Source: Odiellus spinosus (lineage: Eukaryota > Arthropoda > Arachnida > Opiliones > Phalangiidae). From it: a stretch of DNA of 64,000 bases. A model generated the notes under the pieces. The model was not told where the DNA came from. It was given only the letters and a program-made list of their open reading frames with translations, and searched no databases. The stretch is taken from contig OY987239.1 of assembly GCA_963920705.1 (NCBI GenBank), positions 310,001-374,000 of the forward strand. Reading direction: 5' to 3'. Shown here piece by piece: positions 45,301-59,966 of the stretch; the stretch's first letter is position 1; each line of letters begins with the position of its first letter. The translations under genes and the position numbers were made by a program.

Positions 45301-46424
45301 TTCGACGGAAATAGCGATTTAATCCGGAAATAAATCGATGGAATCGGTAGGCGAGAGGGAGATCTATCGATTAATCGTTTTATAAGGGGTCTACGACGCG
45401 TAGTTCCCGTTTTACTCGCTTCCGAAAGTTGTCCCACCAGTGGGACAACGTTCGAAAAACTGGCATTAGAACGAAAAGGAAAGTAAAATCCGGTCAGCCC
45501 GACTACCGCGGTTCTAACCTCCCTCCCCCCTTTTTCCCCACATTTTCGCCGTTTTTCCCCCTTTTTCCCCCCTTTTTCCTTTTCCGGACTATTTTTCCCT
45601 ATTTTCCCTTCCCCCTGCCTCCCCCTCCCTCCCTCTTTTTTTCTCCTTCCCCCTTCTCCTTTATCCTTCCCCCACCCCCTTTTTTTTTTTTTAAAGCGAG
45701 ACGGTGTGGCTATTACTACGGGCTCGACGACCTTGTTTTTCTTTTTTTTTTTCGTTTTTTATTCGTTTTTCGGCGTCATTGGCACTCGGAATAGGCGTAC
45801 GAACGACCCGCCCTTCCCTCATATCGAGATTTATAAAAAAAAAAATTTTGAAATAAAATTCGACCGACGAAAAAAAAAATCCGTTTCACTTTCCCTTTAT
45901 TTCGAGTTAAAAACCCGTTATTATTACCCGTTTTATCGCGAGTAACGATAAAATGATTTTTACGTGGAAAAATAACGACGTAACGGGCGTTAAAAGGCAA
46001 TTTCGTTCTTGTCCCACTGGTGGGACAAGTTTTATTTTCGTTTTTTCCGATCGGAATTGAATTTTTCCGAAAAAGGATCCTCGCGAGACTACGTCACCGA
46101 AAATTCGGCTCTCCCGATAGAGTATTTAGTGAATAAATCGAGCGTAAACCCGCTAATTTAGTCGAGTTTGGAGTTAGTTTAAAAATTAAGTACGATCGTA
46201 ATCGAAATTTTGATTGGGCCAAGTTCTGGCGAATTTGGTCTAGTTTCGTCGCGGAGTGACGTCGTATTTTTAATTTCGATATTTTTGGGAAATTAAACGA
46301 GTCTAAGCGAAGGGGCTCGGCGAAAGTTCAAAGTTCGTTAAAATAGCGAATATAAGCGCGAGAGAAAATTCGGCGTGGTGGCGTTATTCGAAAATGTCCC
46401 TAGTCCGGTAATCGACTAACTAAC
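42390..46424 (+). repeat. Two near-identical monomers flanking a third (2.7 kb spacing)
   Basis: Monomers 42390-43728 and 45086-46424 are both 1339 bp and share gcgccaaaacg, ggcattagaac, ccctgcctcccc and gaacgacccgcc. Each is preceded by a monomer with gagagacaattcgg. A dimeric higher-order repeat with a spacing of 2696 bp. Confidence 0.8.
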
Positions 46425-49400
46425 TCCCTCCGACGGGCGTTAAAATCGAGTAAACCGCGGTCAAAAAGGGGTCCGGAGAGGCGTCCGCGATTTAAACAGG
46501 GACGCGAAAAGTGGCAAAAAACGGCTCGTAGCGCGAAAACGATACCGTTTCCGGTAAAAGGAAGAAGGGTCGTTTACTTTAAAAAAAAAAAAAATCGAAT
46601 TTTTCCGCGTTTTTTTCGGCCTTTTGGGTAGCCTTATTTCGACGGAAATAGCTATTTAATCCGGAAATAAATCGATGGAATCGGTAGGCGAGAGGGAGAT
46701 CTATCGATTAATCATTTTATAAGGGGTCTACGACGCGTAGTTCCCGTTTTACTCGCTTCCGAAAGTTGTCCCACCAGTGGGACAACTTTCGAAAAACTGG
46801 CGTTAGAACGAAAAGGAAAGTAAAATCCGGTCAGCCCGACTACCGCGGTTCTAACCCCCCTCCCCCCTTTTCCACCCCCTTTCCCCCCCCCTTTTCGCCG
46901 TTTTTCCCCCTTTTTCCCCCCTTTTTCCTTTTCCGGACTATTTTTCCCTATTTTCCCTTCCCCCTGCCTCCCCCTCCCTCCCTCTTTTTTTCTCCTTCCC
47001 CCTTCTCCTTTATCCTTCCCCCACCCCCCTTTTTTTTTTTTTTTTTTTTAAAGCGAGACGGTGTGGCTATTACTACGGGCTCGACGACCTTGTTTTTCTT
47101 TTTTTTTTTCGTTTTTTATTCGTTTTTCGGCGTCATTGGCACTCGGAATAGGCGTACGAACGACCCGCCCTTCCCTCATATCGAGATTTATAAAAAAAAA
47201 CATTTTGAAATAAAATTCGACCGACGAAAAATAAAATCCGTTTCTCTTTCCCTTTATTTCGAGTTAAAAACCCGTTATTATTACCCGTTTTATCGCGAGT
47301 AACGATAAAATGATTTTTACGTGGAAAAATAACGACGTAACGGGCGTTAAAAGGCAATTTCGTTCTTGTCCCACTGGTGGGACAAGTTTTATTTTCGTTT
47401 TTTCCGATCGGAATTGAATTTTTCCGAAAAAGGATCCTCGCGAGACTACGTCACCGAAAATTCGGCTCTCCCGATAGAGTATTTAGTGAATAAATCGAGC
47501 GTAAACCCGCTAATTTAGTCGAGTTTGGAGTTAGTTTAAAAATTAAGTACGATCGTAATCGAAATTTTGATTGGGCCAAGTTCTGGCGAATTTGGTCTAG
47601 TTTCGTCGCGGAGTGACGTCGTATTTTTAATTTCGATATTTTTGGGAAATTAAACGAGTCTAAGCGAAGGGGCTCGGCGAAAGTTCAAAGTTCGTTAAAA
47701 TAGCGAATATAAGCGCGAGAGAAAATTCGGCGTGGTGGCGTTATTCGAAAATGTCCCTAGTCCGGTAATCGACTAACTAACTCCCTCCGACGGTCGTTAA
47801 AATCGAGTAAACCGCGGTCAATAAGGGGTCCGGAGAGGCGTCCGCGATTTAAACAGGGACGCGAAAAGTGGCAAAAAACGGCTCGTAGCGCGAAAACGAT
47901 ACCGTTTCCGGTAAAAGGAAGAAGGGTCGTTTACTTTAAAAAAAAAAAAAATCGAATTTTTCCGCGTTTTTTTCGGCCTTTTGGGTAGCCTTATTTCGAC
48001 GGAAATAGCGATTTAATCCGGAAATAAATCGATGGAATCGGTAGGCCTATCGATTAATCGTTTTATAAGGGGTCTACGACGCGTAGTTCCCGTTTTACTC
48101 GCTTCCGAAAGTTGTCCCACCAGTGGGACAACTTTCGAAAAACTGGCGTTAGAACGAAAAGGAAAGTAAAATCCGGTCAGCCCGACTACCGCGGTTCTAA
48201 CCCCCCCTCCCCCCTTTTCCACCCCCTTTCCCCCCCTTTTCGCCGTTTTTCCCCTTTTTCCCCCCTTTTTCCTTTTCCGGACTATTTTTCCCTATTTTCC
48301 CTTCCCCCCTCCCTCCCCCTCCCTCCCTCCCTCCCCCTCCCTCCCTCTTTTTTTCTCCTTCCCCCTTCTCCTTTATCCTTCCCTCACCCCCCTTTTTTTT
48401 TTTTTTTTAAAGCGAGACGGTGTGGCTATTACTACGGGCTCGACGACCTTGTTTTTCTTTTTTTTTTCGTTTTTTTTTCGTTTTTCGGCGTCATTGGCAC
48501 TCGGAATAGGCGTACGAACGCCCCGCCCTTCCCTCATATCGAGATTTATATAAAAAAAAAATTTTGAAATAAAATTCGACCGACGAAAAAAAAAATCCGT
48601 TTCACTTTCCCTTTATTTCGAGTTAAAAACCCGTTATTATTACCCGTTTTATCGCGAGTAACGATAAAATGATTTTTACGTGGAAAAATAACGACGTAAC
48701 GGGCGTTAAAAGGCAATTTCGTTCTTGTCCCACTGGTGGGACAAGTTTTATTTTCGTTTTTTCCGATCGGAATTGAATTTTTCCGAAAAAGGATCCTCGC
48801 GAGACTACGTCACCGAAAATTCGGCTCTCCCGATAGAGTATTTAGTGAATAAATCGAGCGTAAACCCGCTAATTTAGTCGAGTTTGGAGTTAGTTTAAAA
48901 ATTAAGTACGATCGTAATCGAAATTTTGATAGGGCCAAGTTCTGGCGAATTTGGTCTAGTTTCGTCGCGGAGTGACGTCGTATTTTTAATTTCGATATTT
49001 TTGGGAAATTAAACGAGTCTAAGCGAAGGGGCTCGGCGAAAGTTCAAAGTTCGTTAAAATAGCGAATATAAGCGCGAGAGACAATTCGGCGTGGTGGCGT
49101 TATTCGAAAATGTCCCTAGTCCGGTAATCGACTAACTAACTCCCTCCGACGGGCGTTAAAATCGAGTAAACCGCGGTCAAAAAGGGGTCCGGAGAGGCGT
49201 CCGCGATTTAAACAGGGACGCGAAAAGTGGCAAAAAACGGCTCGTAGCGCGAAAACGATACCGTTTCCGGTAAAAGGAAGAAGGGTCGTTTACTTTAAAA
49301 AAAAAAAAAAAAACGAATTTTTCCGCGTTTTTTTCGGCCTTTTGGGAAGCCTTATTTCGACGGAAATAGCGATTTAATCCGGAAATAAATCGATGGAATC

Positions 49401-51849
49401 GGTAGGCGAGAGGGAGATCTATCGATTAATCGTTTTATAAGGGGTCTACGACGCGTAGTTCCCGTTTTACTCGCTTCCGAAAGTTGTCCCACCAGTGGGA
49501 CAACTTTCGAAAAACTGGCGTTAGAACGAAAAGGAAAGTAAAATCCGGTCAGCCCGACTACCGCGGTTCTAACCCCCCTCCCCCCTTTTCCACCCCCTTT
49601 CCCCCCCTTTTCGCCGTTTTTCCCCTTTTTCCCCCCTTTTTCCTTTTCCGGACTATTTTTCCCTATTTTCCCTTCCCCCCTCCCTCCCCCTCCCTCCCTC
49701 TTTTTTTCTCCTTCCCCCTTCTCCTTTATCCTTCCCCCACCCCCCTTTTTTTTTTTTTTTAAAGCGAGACGGTGTGGCTATTACTGCGGGCTCGACGACC
49801 TTGTTTTTCTTTTTTTTTTTCGTTTTTTATTCGTTTTTCGGCGTCATTGGCACTCGGAATAGGCGTACGAACGCCCCGCCCTTCCCTCATATCGAGATTT
49901 ATATAAAAAAAAAATTTTGAAATAAAATTCGACCGACGAAAAAAAAAATCCGTTTCACTTTCCCTTTATTTCGAGTTAAAAACCCGTTATTATTACCCGT
50001 TTTATCGCGAGTAACGATAAAATGATTTTTACGTGGAAAAATAACGACGTAACGGGCGTTAAAAGGCAATTTCGTTGTTGTCCCACTGGTGGGACAAGTT
50101 TTATTTTCGTTTTTTCCGATCGGAATTGAATTTTTCCGAAAAAGGATCCTCGCGAGACTACGTCACCGAAAATTCGGCTCTCCCGATAGAGTATTTAGTG
50201 AATAAATCGAGCGTAAACCCGCTAATTTAGTCGAGTTTGGAGTTAGTTTAAAAATTAAGTACGATCGTAATCGAAATTTTGATTGGGCCAAGTTCTGGCG
50301 AATTTGGTCTAGTTTCGTCGCGGAGTGACGTCGTATTTTTAATTTCGATATTTTTGGGAAATTAAACGAGTCTAAGCGAAGGGGCTCGGCGAAAGTTCAA
50401 AGTTCGTTAAAATAGCGAATATAAGCGCGAGAGACAATTCGGCGTGGTGGCGTTATTCGAAAATGTCCCTAGTCCGGTAATCGACTAACTAACTCCCTCC
50501 GACGGGCGTTAAAATCGAGTAAACCGCGGTCAAAAAGGGGTCCGGAGAGGCGTCCGCGATTTAAACAGGGACGCGAAAAGTGGCAAAAAACGGCTCGTAG
50601 CGCGAAAACGATACCGTTTCCGGTAAAAGGAAGAAGGGTCGTTTACTTTAAAAAAAAAAAAAATCGAATTTTTCCGCGTTTTTTTCGGCCTTTTGGGTAG
50701 CCTTATTTCGACGGAAATAGCGATTTAATCCGGAAATAAATCGATGGAATCGGTAGGCGAGAGGGAGATCTATCGATTAATCGTTTTATAAGGGGTCTAC
50801 GACGCGTAGTTCCCGTTTTACTCGCTTCCGAAAGTTGTCGCACCAGTGGGACAACTTTCGAAAAACTGGCGTTAGAACGAAAAGGAAAGTAAAATCCGGT
50901 CAGCCCGACTACCGCGGTTCTAACCCCCCCTCCCCCCTTTTCCACCCCCTTTCCCCCCCCCCTTTTCGCCGTTTTTCCCCTTTTTCCCCCCTTTTTCCTT
51001 TTCCGGACTATTTTTCCCTATTTTCCCTTCCCCCCTCCCTCCCCCTCCCTCCCTCTTTTTTTCTCCTTCCCCCTTCTCCTTTATCCTTCCCCCACCCCCC
51101 TTTTTTTTTTTTTTTTAAAGCGAGACGGTGTGGCTATTACTACAGGCTCGACGACCTTGTTTTTCTTTTTTTTTTTTCGTTTTTTATTCGTTTTTCGGCG
51201 TCATTGGCACTCGGAATAGGCGTACGAACGCCCCGCCCTTCCCTCATATCGAGATTTATAAAAAAAAAAAATTTTGAAATAAAATTCGACCGACGAAAAA
51301 AAAATCCGTTTCACTTTCCCTTTATTTCGAGTTAAAAACCCGTTATTATTACCCGTTTTATCGCGAGTAACGATAAAATGATTTTTAAGTGGAAAAATAA
51401 CGACGTAACGGGCGTTAAAAGGCAATTTCGTTCTTGTCCCACTGGTGGGACAAGTTTTATTTTCGTTTTTTCCGATCGGAATTGAATTTTTCCGAAAAAG
51501 GATCCTCGCGAGACTACGTCACCGAAAATTCGGCTCTCCCGATAGAGTATTTAGTGAATAAATCGAGCGTAAACCCGCTAATTTAGTCGAGTTTGGAGTT
51601 AGTTTAAAAATTAAGTACGATCGTAATCGAAATTTTGATTGGGCCAAGTTCTGGCGAATTTGGTCTAGTTTCGTCGCGGAGTGACGTCGTATTTTTAATT
51701 TCGATATTTTTGGGAAATTAAACGAGTCTAAGCGAAGGGGCTCGGCGAAAGTTCAAAGTTCGTTAAAATAGCGAATATAAGCGCGAGAGAAAATTCGGCG
51801 TGGTGGCGTTATTCGAAAATGTCCCTAGTCCGGTAATCGACTAACTAAC
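46425..51849 (+). repeat. Higher-order repeat of four monomers, copy 1 (block B)
   Basis: Shares with the next 5.4 kb: cgaaaaataaaatccgtttctc (47226 and 52644), an 11-bp deletion of gagagggagat giving gtaggcctatcg (48043 and 53460), gatagggccaag (48929 and 54330), and an A run directly followed by acgaattttt (49312 and 54713). Confidence 0.8.
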
Positions 51850-52438
51850 TCCCTCCGACGGGCGTTAAAATCGAGTAAACCGCGGTCAAAAAGGGGTCCG
51901 GAGAGGCGTCCGCGATTTAAACAGGGACGCGAAAAGTGGCAAAAAACGGCTCGTAGCGCGAAAACGATACCGTTTCCGGTAAAAGGAAGAAGGGTCGTTT
52001 ACTTTAAAAAAAAAAAAATCGAATTTTTCCGCGTTTTTTTCGGCCTTTTGGGTAGCCTTATTTCGACGGAAATAGCGATTTAATCCGGAAATAAATCGAT
52101 GGAATCGGTAGGCGAGAGGGAGATCTATCGATTAATCGTTTTATAAGGGGTCTACGACGCGTAGTTCCCGTTTTACTCGCTTCCGAAAGTTGTCCCACCA
52201 GTGGGACAACGTTCGAAAAACTGGCATTAGAACGAAAAGGAAAGTAAAATCCGGTCAGCCCGACTACCGCGGTTCTAACAACCCTCCCCCCTTTTTCCCC
52301 ACATTTTCGCCGTTTTTCCCCCTTTTTCCCCCCTTTTTCCTTTTCCGGACTATTTTTCCCTATTTTCCCTTCCCCCTGCCTCCCCCTCCCTCCCTCTTTT
52401 TTTCTACTTCCCCCTTCTCCTTTATCCTTCCCCCACCC

Positions 52439-52471
<33 letters not shown>

Positions 52472-55400
52472 CGAGACGGTGTGGCTATTACTACGGGCTC
52501 GACGACCTTGTTTTTCTTTTTTTTTTTTCGTTTTTTATTCGTTTTTCGGCGTCATTGGCACTCGGAATAGGCGTACGAACGACCCGCCCTTCCCTCATAT
52601 CGAGATTTATAAAAAAAAAAATTTTGAAATAAAATTCGACCGACGAAAAATAAAATCCGTTTCTCTTTCCCTTTATTTCGAGTTAAAAACCCGTTATTAT
52701 TACCCGTTTTATCGCGAGTAACGATAAAATGATTTTTACGTGGAAAAATAACGACGTAACGGGCGTTAAAAGGCAATTTCGTTCTTGTCCCACTGGTGGG
52801 ACAAGTTTTATTTTCGTTTTTTCCGATCGGAATTGAATTTTTCCGAAAAAGGATCCTCGCGAGACTACGTCACCGAAAATTCGGCTCTCCCGATAGAGTA
52901 TTTAGTGAATAAATCGAGCGTAAACCCGCTAATTTAGTCGAGTTTGGAGTTAGTTTAAAAATTAAGTACGATCGTAATCGAAATTTTGATTGGGCCAAGT
53001 TCTGGCGAATTTGGTCTAGTTTCGTCGCGGAGTGACGTCGTATTTTTAATTTCGATATTTTTGGGAAATTAAACGAGTCTAAGCGAAGGGGCTCGGCGAA
53101 AGTTCAAAGTTCGTTAAAATAGCGAATATAAGCGCGAGAGAAAATTCGGCGTGGTGGCGTTATTCGAAAATGTCCCTAGTCCGGTAATCGACTAACTAAC
53201 TCCCTCCGACGGGCGTTAAAATCGAGTAAACCGCGGTCAATAAGGGGTCCGGAGAGGCGTCCGCGATTTAAACAGGGACGCGAAAAGTGGCAAAAAACGG
53301 CTCGTAGCGCGAAAACGATACCGTTTCCGGTAAAAGGAAGAAGGGTCGTTTACTTTAAAAAAAAAAAAATCGAATTTTTCCGCGTTTTTTTCGGCCTTTT
53401 GGGTAGCCTTATTTCGACGGAAATAGCGATTTAATCCGGAAATAAATCGATGGAATCGGTAGGCCTATCGATTAATCGTTTTATAAGGGGTCTACGACGC
53501 GTAGTTCCCGTTTTACTCGCTTCCGAAAGTTGTCCCACCAGTGGGACAACTTTCGAAAAACTGGCGTTAGAACGAAAAGGAAAGTAAAATCCGGTCAGCC
53601 CGACTACCGCGGTTCTAACCCCCCCTCCCCCCTTTTCCACCCCCTTTCCCCCCCTTTTCGCCGTTTTTCCCCCTTTTTCCCCCCTTTTTCCTTTTCCGGA
53701 CTATTTTTCCCTATTTTCCCCTTCCCCCCTCCCTCCCCCTCCCTCCCTCTTTTTTTCTCCTTCCCCCTTCTCCTTTATCCTTCCCCCACCCCCCTTTTTT
53801 TTTTTTTTTTAAAGCGAGACGGTGTGGCTATCACTACGGGCTCGACGACCTTGTTTTTCTTTTTTTTTTCGTTTTTTATTCGTTTTTCGGCGTCATTGGC
53901 ACTCGGAATAGGCGTACGAACGCCCCGCCCTTCCCTCATATCGAGATTTATATAAAAAAAAAATTTTGAAATAAAATTCGACCGACGAAAAAAAAATCCG
54001 TTTCACTTTCCCTTTATTTCGAGTTAAAAACCCGTTATTATTACCAGTTTTATCGCGAGTAACGATAAAATGATTTTTACGTGGAAAAATAACGACGTAA
54101 CGGGCGTTAAAAGGCAATTTCGTTCTTGTCCCACTGGTGGGACAAGTTTTATTTTCGTTTTTTCCGATCGGAATTGAATTTTTCCGAAAAAGGATCCTCG
54201 CGAGACTACGTCACCGAAAATTCGGCTCTCCCGATAGAGTATTTAGTGAATAAATCGAGCGTAAACCCGCTAATTTAGTCGAGTTTGGAGTTAGTTTAAA
54301 AATTAAGTACGATCGTAATCGAAATTTTGATAGGGCCAAGTTCTGGCGAATTTGGTCTAGTTTCGTCGCGGAGTGACGTCGTATTTTTAATTTCGATATT
54401 TTTGGGAAATTAAACGAGTCTAAGCGAAGGGGCTCGGCGAAAGTTCAAAGTTCGTTAAAATAGCGAATATAAGCGCGAGAGACAATTCGGCGTGGTGGCG
54501 TTATTCGAAAATGTCCCTAGTCCGGTAATCGACTAACTAACTCCCTCCGACGGGCGTTAAAATCGAGTAAACCGCGGTCAAAAAGGGGTCCGGAGAGGCG
54601 TCCGCGATTTAAACAGGGACGCGAAAAGTGGCAAAAAACGGCTCGTAGCGCGAAAACGATACCGTTTCCGGTAAAAGGAAGAAGGGTCGTTTACTTTAAA
54701 AAAAAAAAAAAAAACGAATTTTTCCGCGTTTTTTTCGGCCTTTTGGGTAGCCTTATTTCGACGGAAATAGCGATTTAATCCGGAAATAAATCGATGGAAT
54801 CGGTAGGCGAGAGGGAGATCTATCGATTAATCGTTTTATAAGGGGTCTACGACGCGTAGTTCCCGTTTTACTCGCTTCCGAAAGTTGTCCCACCAGTGGG
54901 ACAACTTTCGAAAAACTGGCGTTAGAACGAAAAGGAAAGTAAAATCCGGTCAGCCCGACTACCGCGGTTCTAACCCCCCTCCCCCCTTTTCCACCCCCTT
55001 TCCCCCCCCCCCTTTTCGCCGTTTTTCCCCTTTTTCCCCCCTTTTTCCTTTTCCGGACTATTTTTCCCTATTTTCCCTTCCCCCCTCCCTCCCCCTCCCT
55101 CCCTCTTTTTTCTCCTTCCCCCTTCTCCTTTATCCTTCCCCCACCCCCCTTTTTTTTTTTTTTTAAAGCGAGACGGTGTGGCTATTACTACGGGCTCGAC
55201 GACCTTGTTTTTCTTTTTTTTTTTTCGTTTTTTATTCGTTTTTCGGCGTCATTGGCACTCGGAATAGGCGTACGAACGCCCCGCCCTTCCCTCATATCGA
55301 GATTTATATAAAAAAAAAATTTTGAAATAAAATTCGACCGACGAAAAAAAAAATCCGTTTCACTTTCCCTTTATTTCGAGTTAAAAACCCGTTATTATTA

Positions 55401-57255
55401 CCCGTTTTATCGCGAGTAACGATAAAATGATTTTTACGTGGAAAAATAACGACGTAACGGGCGTTAAAAGGCAATTTCGTTCTTGTCCCACTGGTGGGAC
55501 AAGTTTTATTTTCGTTTTTTCCGATCGGAATTGAATTTTTCCGAAAAAGGATCCTCGCGAGACTACGTCACCGAAAATTCGGCTCTCCCGATAGAGTATT
55601 TAGTGAATAAATCGAGCGTAAACCCGCTAATTTAGTCGAGTTTGGAGTTAGTTTAAAAATTAAGTACGATCGTAATCGAAATTTTGATTGGGCCAAGTTC
55701 TGGCGAATTTGGTCTAGTTTCGTCGCGGAGTGACGTCGTATTTTTAATTTCGATATTTTTGGGAAATTAAACGAGTCTAAGCGAAGGGGCTCGGCGAAAG
55801 TTCAAAGTTCGTTAAAATAGCGAATATAAGCGCGAGAGACAATTCGGCGTGGTGGCGTTATTCGAAAATGTCCCTAGTCCGGTAATCGACTAACTAACTC
55901 CCTCCGACGGGCGTTAAAATCGAGTAAACCGCGGTCAAAAAGGGGTCCGGAGAGGCGTCCGCGATTTAAACAGGGACGCGAAAAGTGGCAAAAAACGGCT
56001 CGTAGCGCGAAAACGATACCGTTTCCGGTAAAAGGAAGAAGGGTCGTTTACTTTAAAAAAAAAAAAAAAATCGAATTTTTCCGCGTTTTTTTCGGCCTTT
56101 TGGGTAGCCTTATTTCGACGGAAATAGCGATTTAATCCGGAAATAAATCGATGGAATCGGTAGGCGAGAGGGAGATCTATCGATTAATCGTTTTATAAGG
56201 GGTCTACGACGCGTAGTTCCCGTTTTACTCGCTTCCGAAAGTTGTCCCACCAGTGGGACAACTTTCGAAAAACTGGCGTTAGAACGAAAAGGAAAGTAAA
56301 ATCCGGTCAGCCCGACTACCGCGGTTCTAACCCCCCCTCCCCCCTTTTCCACCCCCCTTTTCCCCCCCTTTTCGCCGTTTTTCCCCCTTTTTCCCCCCTT
56401 TTTCCTTTTCCGGACTATTTTTCCCTATTTTCCCTTCCCCCCTGCCTCCCCCTCCCTCCCTCCCTCTTTTTTTCTCCTTCCCCCTTCTCCTTTATCCTTC
56501 CCCTACCCCCCCTTTTTTTTTTTTAAAGCGAGACGGTGTGGCTATTACTACGGGCTCGACGACCTTGTTTTTCTTTTTTTTTTCGTTTTTTATTCGTTTT
56601 TCGGCGTCATTGGCACTCGGAATAGGCGTACGAACGCCCCGCCCTTCCCTCATATCGAGATTTATAAAAAAAAAAAATTTGAAATAAAATTCGACCGACG
56701 AAAAATAAAATCCGTTTCACTTTCCCTTTATTTCGAGTTAAAAACCCGTTATTATTACCCGTTTTATCGCGAGTAACGATAAAATGATTTTTACGTGGAA
56801 AAATAACGACGTAACGGGCGTTAAAAGGCAATTTCGTTCTTGTTCCACTGGTGGGACAAGTTTTATTTTCGTTTTTTCCGATCGGAATTGAATTTTTCCG
56901 AAAAAGGATCCTCGCGAGACTACGTCACCGAAAATTCGGCTCTCCCGATAGAGTATTTAGTGAATAAATCGAGCGTAAACCCGCTAATTTAGTCGAGTTT
57001 GGAGTTAGTTTAAAAATTAAGTACGATCGTAATCGAAATTTTGATTGGGCCAAGTTCTGGCGAATTTGGTCTAGTTTCGTCGCGGAGTGACGTCGTATTT
57101 TTAATTTCGATATTTTTGGGAAATTAAACGAGTCTAAGCGAAGGGGCTCGGCGAAAGTTCAAAGTTCGTTAAAATAGCGAATATAAGCGCGAGAGAAAAT
57201 TCGGCGTGGTGGCGTTATTCGAAAATGTCCCTAGTCCGGTAATCGACTAACTAAC
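51850..57255 (+). repeat. Higher-order repeat of four monomers, copy 2 (block B)
   Basis: Counterpart of 46425-51849 at offsets of 5425, 5419, 5401 and 5405 bp for the four monomers. The fourth pair is less alike: only the first copy has tttttaagtgg (51386), which it shares with the monomer at 38363 (39260). Confidence 0.75.
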
Positions 57256-59966
57256 TCCCTCCGACGGGCGTTAAAATCGAGTAAACCGCGGTCAAAAAGG
57301 GGTCCGGAGAGGCGTCCGCGATTTAAACAGGGACGCGAAAAGTGGCAAAAAACGGCTCGTAGCGCGAAAACGATACCGTTTCCGGTAAAAGGAAGAAGGG
57401 TCGTTTACTTTAAAAAAAAAAAAAAAATCGAATTTTTCCGCGTTTTTTTCGGCCTTTTGGGTAGCCTTATTTCGACGGAAATAGCGATTTAATCCGGAAA
57501 TAAATCGATGGAATCGGTAGGCGAGAGGGAGATCTATCGATTAATCGTTTTATAAGGGGTCTACGACGCGTAGTTCCCGTTTTACTCGCTTCCGAAAGTT
57601 GTCCCACCAGTGGGACAACTTTCGAAAAACTGGCGTTAGAACGAAAAGGAAAGTAAAATCCGGTCAGCCCGACTACCGCGGTTCTAACCCCCCCCCCTCC
57701 CCCCTTTTCCACCCCCTTTTTCCCCCCCTTTTCGCCGTTTTTCCCCCTTTTTCCCCCCTTTTTCCTTTTCCGGACTATTTTTCCCTATTTTCCCTTCCCC
57801 CCTCCCTCCCCCTCCCTCCCTCTTTTTTTCTCCTTCCCCCTTCTCCTTTATCCTTCCCCTACCCCCCCTTTTTTTTTTAAAGCGAGACGGTGTGGCTATT
57901 ACTACGGGCTCGACGACCTTGTTTTTCTTTTTTTTTTCGTTTTTTATTCGTTTTTCGGCGTCATTGGCACTCGGAATAGGCGTACGAACGCCCCGCCCTT
58001 CCCTCATATCGAGATTTATATATAAAAAAAATTTTGAAATAAAATTCGACCGACGAAAAAAAAAATCCGTTTCACTTTCCCTTTATTTCGAGTTAAAAAC
58101 CCGTTATTATTACCCGTTTTATCGCGAGTAACTATAAAATGATTTTTACGTGGAAAAATAACGACGTAACGGGCGTTAAAAGGCAGTTTCGTTCTTGTCC
58201 CACTGGTGGGACAAGTTTTATTTTCGTTTTTTCCGATCGGAATTGAATTTTTCCGAAAAAGGATCCTCGCGAGACTATGTCACCGAAAATTCGGCTCTCC
58301 CGATAGAGTATTTAGTGAATAAATCGAGCGTAAACCCGCTAATTTAGTCGAGTTTGGAGTTAGTTTAAAAATTAAGTACGATCGTAATCGAAATTTTGAT
58401 TGGGCCAAGTTCTGGCGAATTTGGTCTAGTTTCGTCGCGGAGTGACGTCGTATTTTTAATTTCGATATTTTTGGGAAATTAAACGAGTCTAAGCGAAGGG
58501 GCTCGGCGAAAGTTCAAAGTTCGTTAAAATAGCGAATATAAGCGCGAGAGAAAATTCGGCGTGGTGGCGTTATTCGAAAATGTCCCTAGTCCGGTAATCG
58601 ACTAACTAACTCCCTCCGACGGGCGTTAAAATCGAGTAAACCGCGGTCAAAAAGGGTCCGGAGAGGCGTCCGCGATTTAAACAGGGACGCGTAAAGTGGC
58701 AAAAAACGGCTCGTAGCGCGAAAACGATACCGTTTCCGGTAAAAGGAAGAAGGGTCGTTTACTTTAAAAAAAAAAAAAAAATCGAATTTTTCCGCGTTTT
58801 TTTCGGCCTTTTGGGTAGCCTTATTTCGACGGAAATAGCGATTTAATCCGGAAATAAATCGATGGAATCGGTAGGCGAGAGGGAGATCTATCGATTAATC
58901 GTTTTATAAGGGGTCTACGACGCGTAGTTCCCGTTTTACTCGCTTCCGAAAGTTGTCCCACCAGTGGGACAACTTTCGAAAAACTGGCGTTAGAACGAAA
59001 AGGAAAGTAAAATCCGGTCAGCCCGACTACCGCGGTTCTAACCCCCCCCTCCCCCCTTTTTCCACCCCCTTTTCCCCCCCTTTTCGCCGTTTTTCCCCCT
59101 TTTTCCCCCCTTTTTCCTTTTCCGGACTATTTTTCCCTATTTTCCCTTCCCCCCTCCCTCCCCCTCCCTCCCTCTTTTTTCTCCTTCCCCCTTCTCCTTT
59201 ATCCTTCCCCTACCCCCCCCCCCTTTTTTTTTTAAAGCGAGACGGTGTGGCTATTACTACGGGCTCGACGACCTTGTTTTTCTTTTTTTTTTTCGTTTTT
59301 TATTCGTTTTTCGGCGTCATTGGCACTCGGAATAGGCGTACGAACGCCCCGCCCTTCCCTCATATCGAGATTTATATAAAAAAAAAATTTTGAAATAAAA
59401 TTCGACCGACGAAAAAAAAAATCCGTTTCACTTTCCCTTTATTTCGAGTTAAAAACCCGTTATTATTACCCGTTTTATCGCGAGTAACTATAAAATGATT
59501 TTTACGTGGAAAAATAACGACGTAACGGGCGTTAAAAGGCAATTTCGTTCTTGTCCCACTGGTGGGACAAGTTTTATTTTCGTTTTTTCCGATCGGAATT
59601 GAATTTTTCCGAAAAAGGATCCTCGCGAGACTACGTCACCGAAAATTCGGCTCTCCCGATAGAGTATTTAGTGAATAAATCGAGCGTAAACCCGCTAATT
59701 TAGTCGAGTTTGGAGTTAGTTTAAAAATTAAGTACGATCGTAATCGAAATTTTGATTGGGCCAAGTTCTGGCGAATTTGGTCTAGTTTCGTCGCGGAGTG
59801 ACGTCGTATTTTTAATTTCGATATTTTTGGGAAATTAAACGAGTCTAAGCGAAGGGGCTCGGCGAAAGTTCAAAGTTCGTTAAAATAGCGAATATAAGCG
59901 CGAGAGAAAATTCGGCGTGGTGGCGTTATTCGAAAATGTCCCTAGTCCGGTAATCGACTAACTAAC

